A stretch of DNA of 64,000 nt from the NCBI GenBank assembly GCA_022824945.1, contig JAJDYX010000017.1:62001-126000 (forward strand), read 5' to 3'. How positions within the stretch are numbered: position 1 is the stretch's first letter; each line of letters begins with the position of its first letter. Below the pieces are notes generated by a model. It did not search any database, was not told the DNA's origin, and saw nothing but the letters and a program-made list of their open reading frames with translations. Position numbers and translations under genes: made by a program. This document shows positions 61,649 to 64,000 of this stretch, piece after piece. Source of the stretch: Candidatus Latescibacterota bacterium (GTDB lineage: Bacteria; Latescibacterota; UBA2968).

Positions 61649-62278
61649 ATGAACAGTAAGGACTATTTTGATCACGTTGCCCAGGACTGGGACGAAATGC
61701 GAGAAAATTTCTTCTCCGATGAAGTGAGAGAGGAAGCAATTTCTACCGCTGCTGTCCAAAAAGGCAAAATTGCCGCTGACATCGGCGCGGGTACAGGCTT
61801 TATCTCTGAAGGTCTGATACAAGAAGGACTTCAGGTCATTGCGATTGATCAGTCAGAAGCAATACTGAAAGAAATGAAGAGAAAATTTGCGGACATTGAG
61901 ACCATTGACTATCGCATTGGACAAGCCCAAAACTTGCCCATTTCCGATGCAATGATTGACTATGCTTTTGCCAACATGTATCTCCACCATGTCGAATCCC
62001 CGCCCAAAGCAATCGAAGAAATGGTCCGAATCCTGAAACCCGCCGGTAAACTGGTAATTACGGATCTTGACGAACACGAATTTGACTTCTTGCGAGAAGA
62101 ACACCACGACCGCTGGATGGGTTTCAAAAGAGCAGATATCGCGGAATGGTTTCAGAGCGCGGGACTGAGAGAAATACGTATTGACAGCATCGGTACATGT
62201 TGCGAAGCGCAGTCGAGTTGTGGCGGCGAGTTCGCCAGTATCGGGATATTCATAGCTTCGGGGACGAATGCAGATTGA
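61649..62278 (+). CDS. Type-11 SAM-dependent methyltransferase
   Basis: A 209-residue methyltransferase. Motif I is 'AADIGAGTGFISEGLIQEG', the acidic strand is 'VIAIDQSEAIL' and the post-motif helix is 'YAFANMYLHHVESPPKAIEE', with 'LKPAGKLVITDLDEHEFDFL' near the end, in the UbiE-like or arsenite-type small-molecule group. A C-terminal Cys pair ('GTCCEAQSSCGG') is notable. It lies between two permeases (39 bp after one, 22 bp before the next). Its 3' end is duplicated as a remnant at 59033. Confidence 0.88.
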   Translation: MNSKDYFDHVAQDWDEMRENFFSDEVREEAISTAAVQKGKIAADIGAGTGFISEGLIQEGLQVIAIDQSEAILKEMKRKFADIETIDYRIGQAQNLPISDAMIDYAFANMYLHHVESPPKAIEEMVRILKPAGKLVITDLDEHEFDFLREEHHDRWMGFKRADIAEWFQSAGLREIRIDSIGTCCEAQSSCGGEFASIGIFIASGTNAD

Positions 62279-62300
62279 GTTCTCCAAAGGAGATATTACG

Positions 62301-64000
62301 ATGTTTCGCAATTATATCCTCATAGCAGTTCGAAACTTGCTCAAGTATAAGTTTTATTCCGCTATAAACATCATTGGACTCGGAATAGGTATCGCCTCTG
62401 TAATCTTGATCATGCTATTTATTAAGGATCAATATAGCTATGATGTCCAACATGAGAATCGGGATCGAATTTATCGTGTAATTCGAGCATATAAGTCTGA
62501 GAATGGCGAAAAAGTATATGATTGGAGATTGTCTGGTGCGGCAGGCCCTGCACTGGTTCAAGATCTTCCCGAAGTTGAGGCAGCCGTTCGCACTATGATA
62601 CGTCGTGAATGGATTCAACACGAAGATAAGATTTTTAATCAAGCCTTTTGCCTCGCCGATCCCAAATTTCTGGATATTTTCACGTTTCCTCTTATTCGCG
62701 GAGATAAAACAGCGTTATTACAACCCAACTCGGTTTTGATAACCGAATCAGCAGCAAAAAAGTTTTTTGGCGAAAAAGACCCAATTGGAAAAGTGGTCAA
62801 TGTAGGGGAAGGTTACGTCGAGGGGGATTATACGATTGCTGGTATCATGCGCTATGTCTCAACGCATAGCACATTGCAATTTGATTTTCTTTCATCCTCA
62901 GTTCACCCAGAATTTACCACCTGGCATGAATGGCGGCCCAGAGCCAGATGGCGTGCATTTTCCATTTATGTGCTATTGAAAAAGAACATTTCTCCAGCCT
63001 CTCTCGAATCTAAATTTCCCGCATTTATTGAACACTATATGGGGCGAGAGATTGCCGTAAACATGGCGTATTTTTTACAACCTTTAGAGGAAATTTATCT
63101 TTATTCCAAACGGGATTACGATCTCAGGCATACGTATGCATCGGAGGGTAAGATACCCCAGGGTAACATCACACAGGTCAACACGGTATTTTTTGCAGCA
63201 ATTTTTATTTTGCTTATTGCTTGTATCAACTTCACAAATTTGGCAACTGCACGATCTGCAAATAGAGCCAGGGAAGTTGGCCTTCGGAAAGTCGTTGGTG
63301 CCAGTCGGCGAAATTTGATATGTCAGTTCATAGGAGAATCATCCTTACTGGCAGTTATCAGTTTGGTCATTGGCATTAGCATCGTAGAACTCGCGCTTCC
63401 AATATTTAATACCTATGCGGGAATCAATCTCTCTTTGAATTTCAACAGCGGTTTAATACTGGAATTTCTGGGACTGGTGCTATTGGTCAGCCTTATAGGA
63501 GGATTCTATCCAGCGTTTTATTTATCACACTTTCGACCTATAGAAACACTGAGGGGAAAGCTTAATACAGGATCTCGAGGTAAGGTGCTACGGCAAGGCC
63601 TCATCATATTTCAATTTGGAATATCAATCGTCTTGATTGTTGTGACATTTATTGTGCTCCAACAGGTACACTATATCCAAAATAAGAACCTTGGCTTCGT
63701 CAAAGACCAGGTAATCGCAATGCCGATCTTCTGGGAACATCGCAAATCACCAGATGGTCTGAGCGATTCCCTTAATACAAGATATAATGTTGTAAAACAA
63801 GCGTTTTTACAACATCCGAACATTACCAGAGCCACCATATCGCGTTTTAAGCACGGCATAGATGCGCCCCTTAATTCCTTCAATGCTTATCAGGGTGAAC
63901 AAAACGAGCGGTGGATGCAAATAAACGAGGTTGATGAAGACTTTATTCCGTTTTTTGACATTGAATTGATTGCTGGCCGAAATTTTTCAAAAAATGCCGT
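62301..64000 (+). CDS. ABC transporter permease, MacB/FtsX type, 5' part
   Basis: It starts at ATG 62301 with AAAGGAG and is open at the right edge; ~566 residues are visible. 'NYILIAVRNLLKYKFYSAIN', a TM ~22-43, a MacB-like periplasmic core and three helices with 'REVGLRKVVGASRRNLICQF' match the other copies. It is more AT-rich than the two upstream permeases and so is probably not the most recent duplicate. Third permease of the array. Confidence 0.9.
   Translation, partial: MFRNYILIAVRNLLKYKFYSAINIIGLGIGIASVILIMLFIKDQYSYDVQHENRDRIYRVIRAYKSENGEKVYDWRLSGAAGPALVQDLPEVEAAVRTMIRREWIQHEDKIFNQAFCLADPKFLDIFTFPLIRGDKTALLQPNSVLITESAAKKFFGEKDPIGKVVNVGEGYVEGDYTIAGIMRYVSTHSTLQFDFLSSSVHPEFTTWHEWRPRARWRAFSIYVLLKKNISPASLESKFPAFIEHYMGREIAVNMAYFLQPLEEIYLYSKRDYDLRHTYASEGKIPQGNITQVNTVFFAAIFILLIACINFTNLATARSANRAREVGLRKVVGASRRNLICQFIGESSLLAVISLVIGISIVELALPIFNTYAGINLSLNFNSGLILEFLGLVLLVSLIGGFYPAFYLSHFRPIETLRGKLNTGSRGKVLRQGLIIFQFGISIVLIVVTFIVLQQVHYIQNKNLGFVKDQVIAMPIFWEHRKSPDGLSDSLNTRYNVVKQAFLQHPNITRATISRFKHGIDAPLNSFNAYQGEQNERWMQINEVDEDFIPFFDIELIAGRNFSKNA

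Noticed and set aside
1..64000. tRNA or rRNA genes
   Set aside because: I looked through the intergenic gaps for cloverleaf-like arms and conserved rRNA words and saw none; a tRNAscan-SE/Infernal run would settle it.

Overview
The window is a gene-dense stretch of a bacterial chromosome. It has no rRNA or tRNA genes that I could find, no CRISPR array and no recognisable transposase. It holds seven phytanoyl-CoA dioxygenase-like proteins, four Gfo/Idh/MocA oxidoreductases and three sulfatase-fold enzymes. It also has a TonB-dependent receptor, a protein with a T9SS/FlgD-like C-terminus and a PorV-like protein in a row, orphan MacB/FtsX-type permeases and ECF sigma factors with extra C-terminal domains. 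This mix suggests a Gram-negative heterotroph of the FCB/Latescibacterota/Poribacteria type. That assignment is recalled from gene content and is not tested here.

Layout. 1-2.4 kb: the end of an ornithine-cyclodeaminase-like gene, an AAA/PD-(D/E)XK protein and a small broken gene. 2.4-17 kb: a catabolic region with short transcription units on both strands. It contains SDRs, Gfo/Idh/MocA proteins, PhyH dioxygenases, a zinc alcohol dehydrogenase, an epimerase, a sulfatase, a YbjQ-like protein and a DUF433/PIN-like toxin-antitoxin pair. 17-19.3 kb: an ECF sigma factor fused to a DNA sliding-clamp-like domain, facing a DapA-family lyase. 19.4-22.5 kb: an AT-rich defence-like patch with a toxin/DUF2283-antitoxin pair, a PD-(D/E)XK nuclease and a DNA methyltransferase carrying an inserted HTH. 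22.6-34 kb: a sulfatase-fold enzyme with Thr at the nucleophile position, a MaoC/CitE/CaiB acyl-CoA operon, a permease, a Baeyer-Villiger-type monooxygenase, an MFS transporter and an aldo/keto reductase. 34-43 kb: ssb and mostly single-gene enzymes. 44-54.3 kb: an outer-membrane trio, then a glycosidase-like gene with a large membrane protein. 54.3-64 kb: a second ECF sigma fusion (to a DUF1080/LamG-like domain) diverging from a tandem array of FtsX permeases alternating with SAM methyltransferases, which runs off the window.

How the genes fit together: most enzymes look like peripheral catabolism of modified sugars, sulfated compounds and small acids (non-haem iron hydroxylation, NAD-dependent oxidation, desulfation, CoA-ester cleavage). 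Uptake would be through the outer-membrane trio, the MFS protein and the DUF6785-like protein. No single complete pathway can be read from the window apart from the CoA-transferase/hydratase/lyase trio.

Between genes lie several families of small palindromic repeats. One has at least eight copies, with compensatory C:G/T:A changes in its stem. The strongest unusual signals are the two sigma-factor fusions, each with a Shine-Dalgarno-like sequence and in-frame ATG exactly at the domain junction; the palindrome families, including palindromes nested within palindromes; and the permease-methyltransferase array with a decayed methyltransferase tail.
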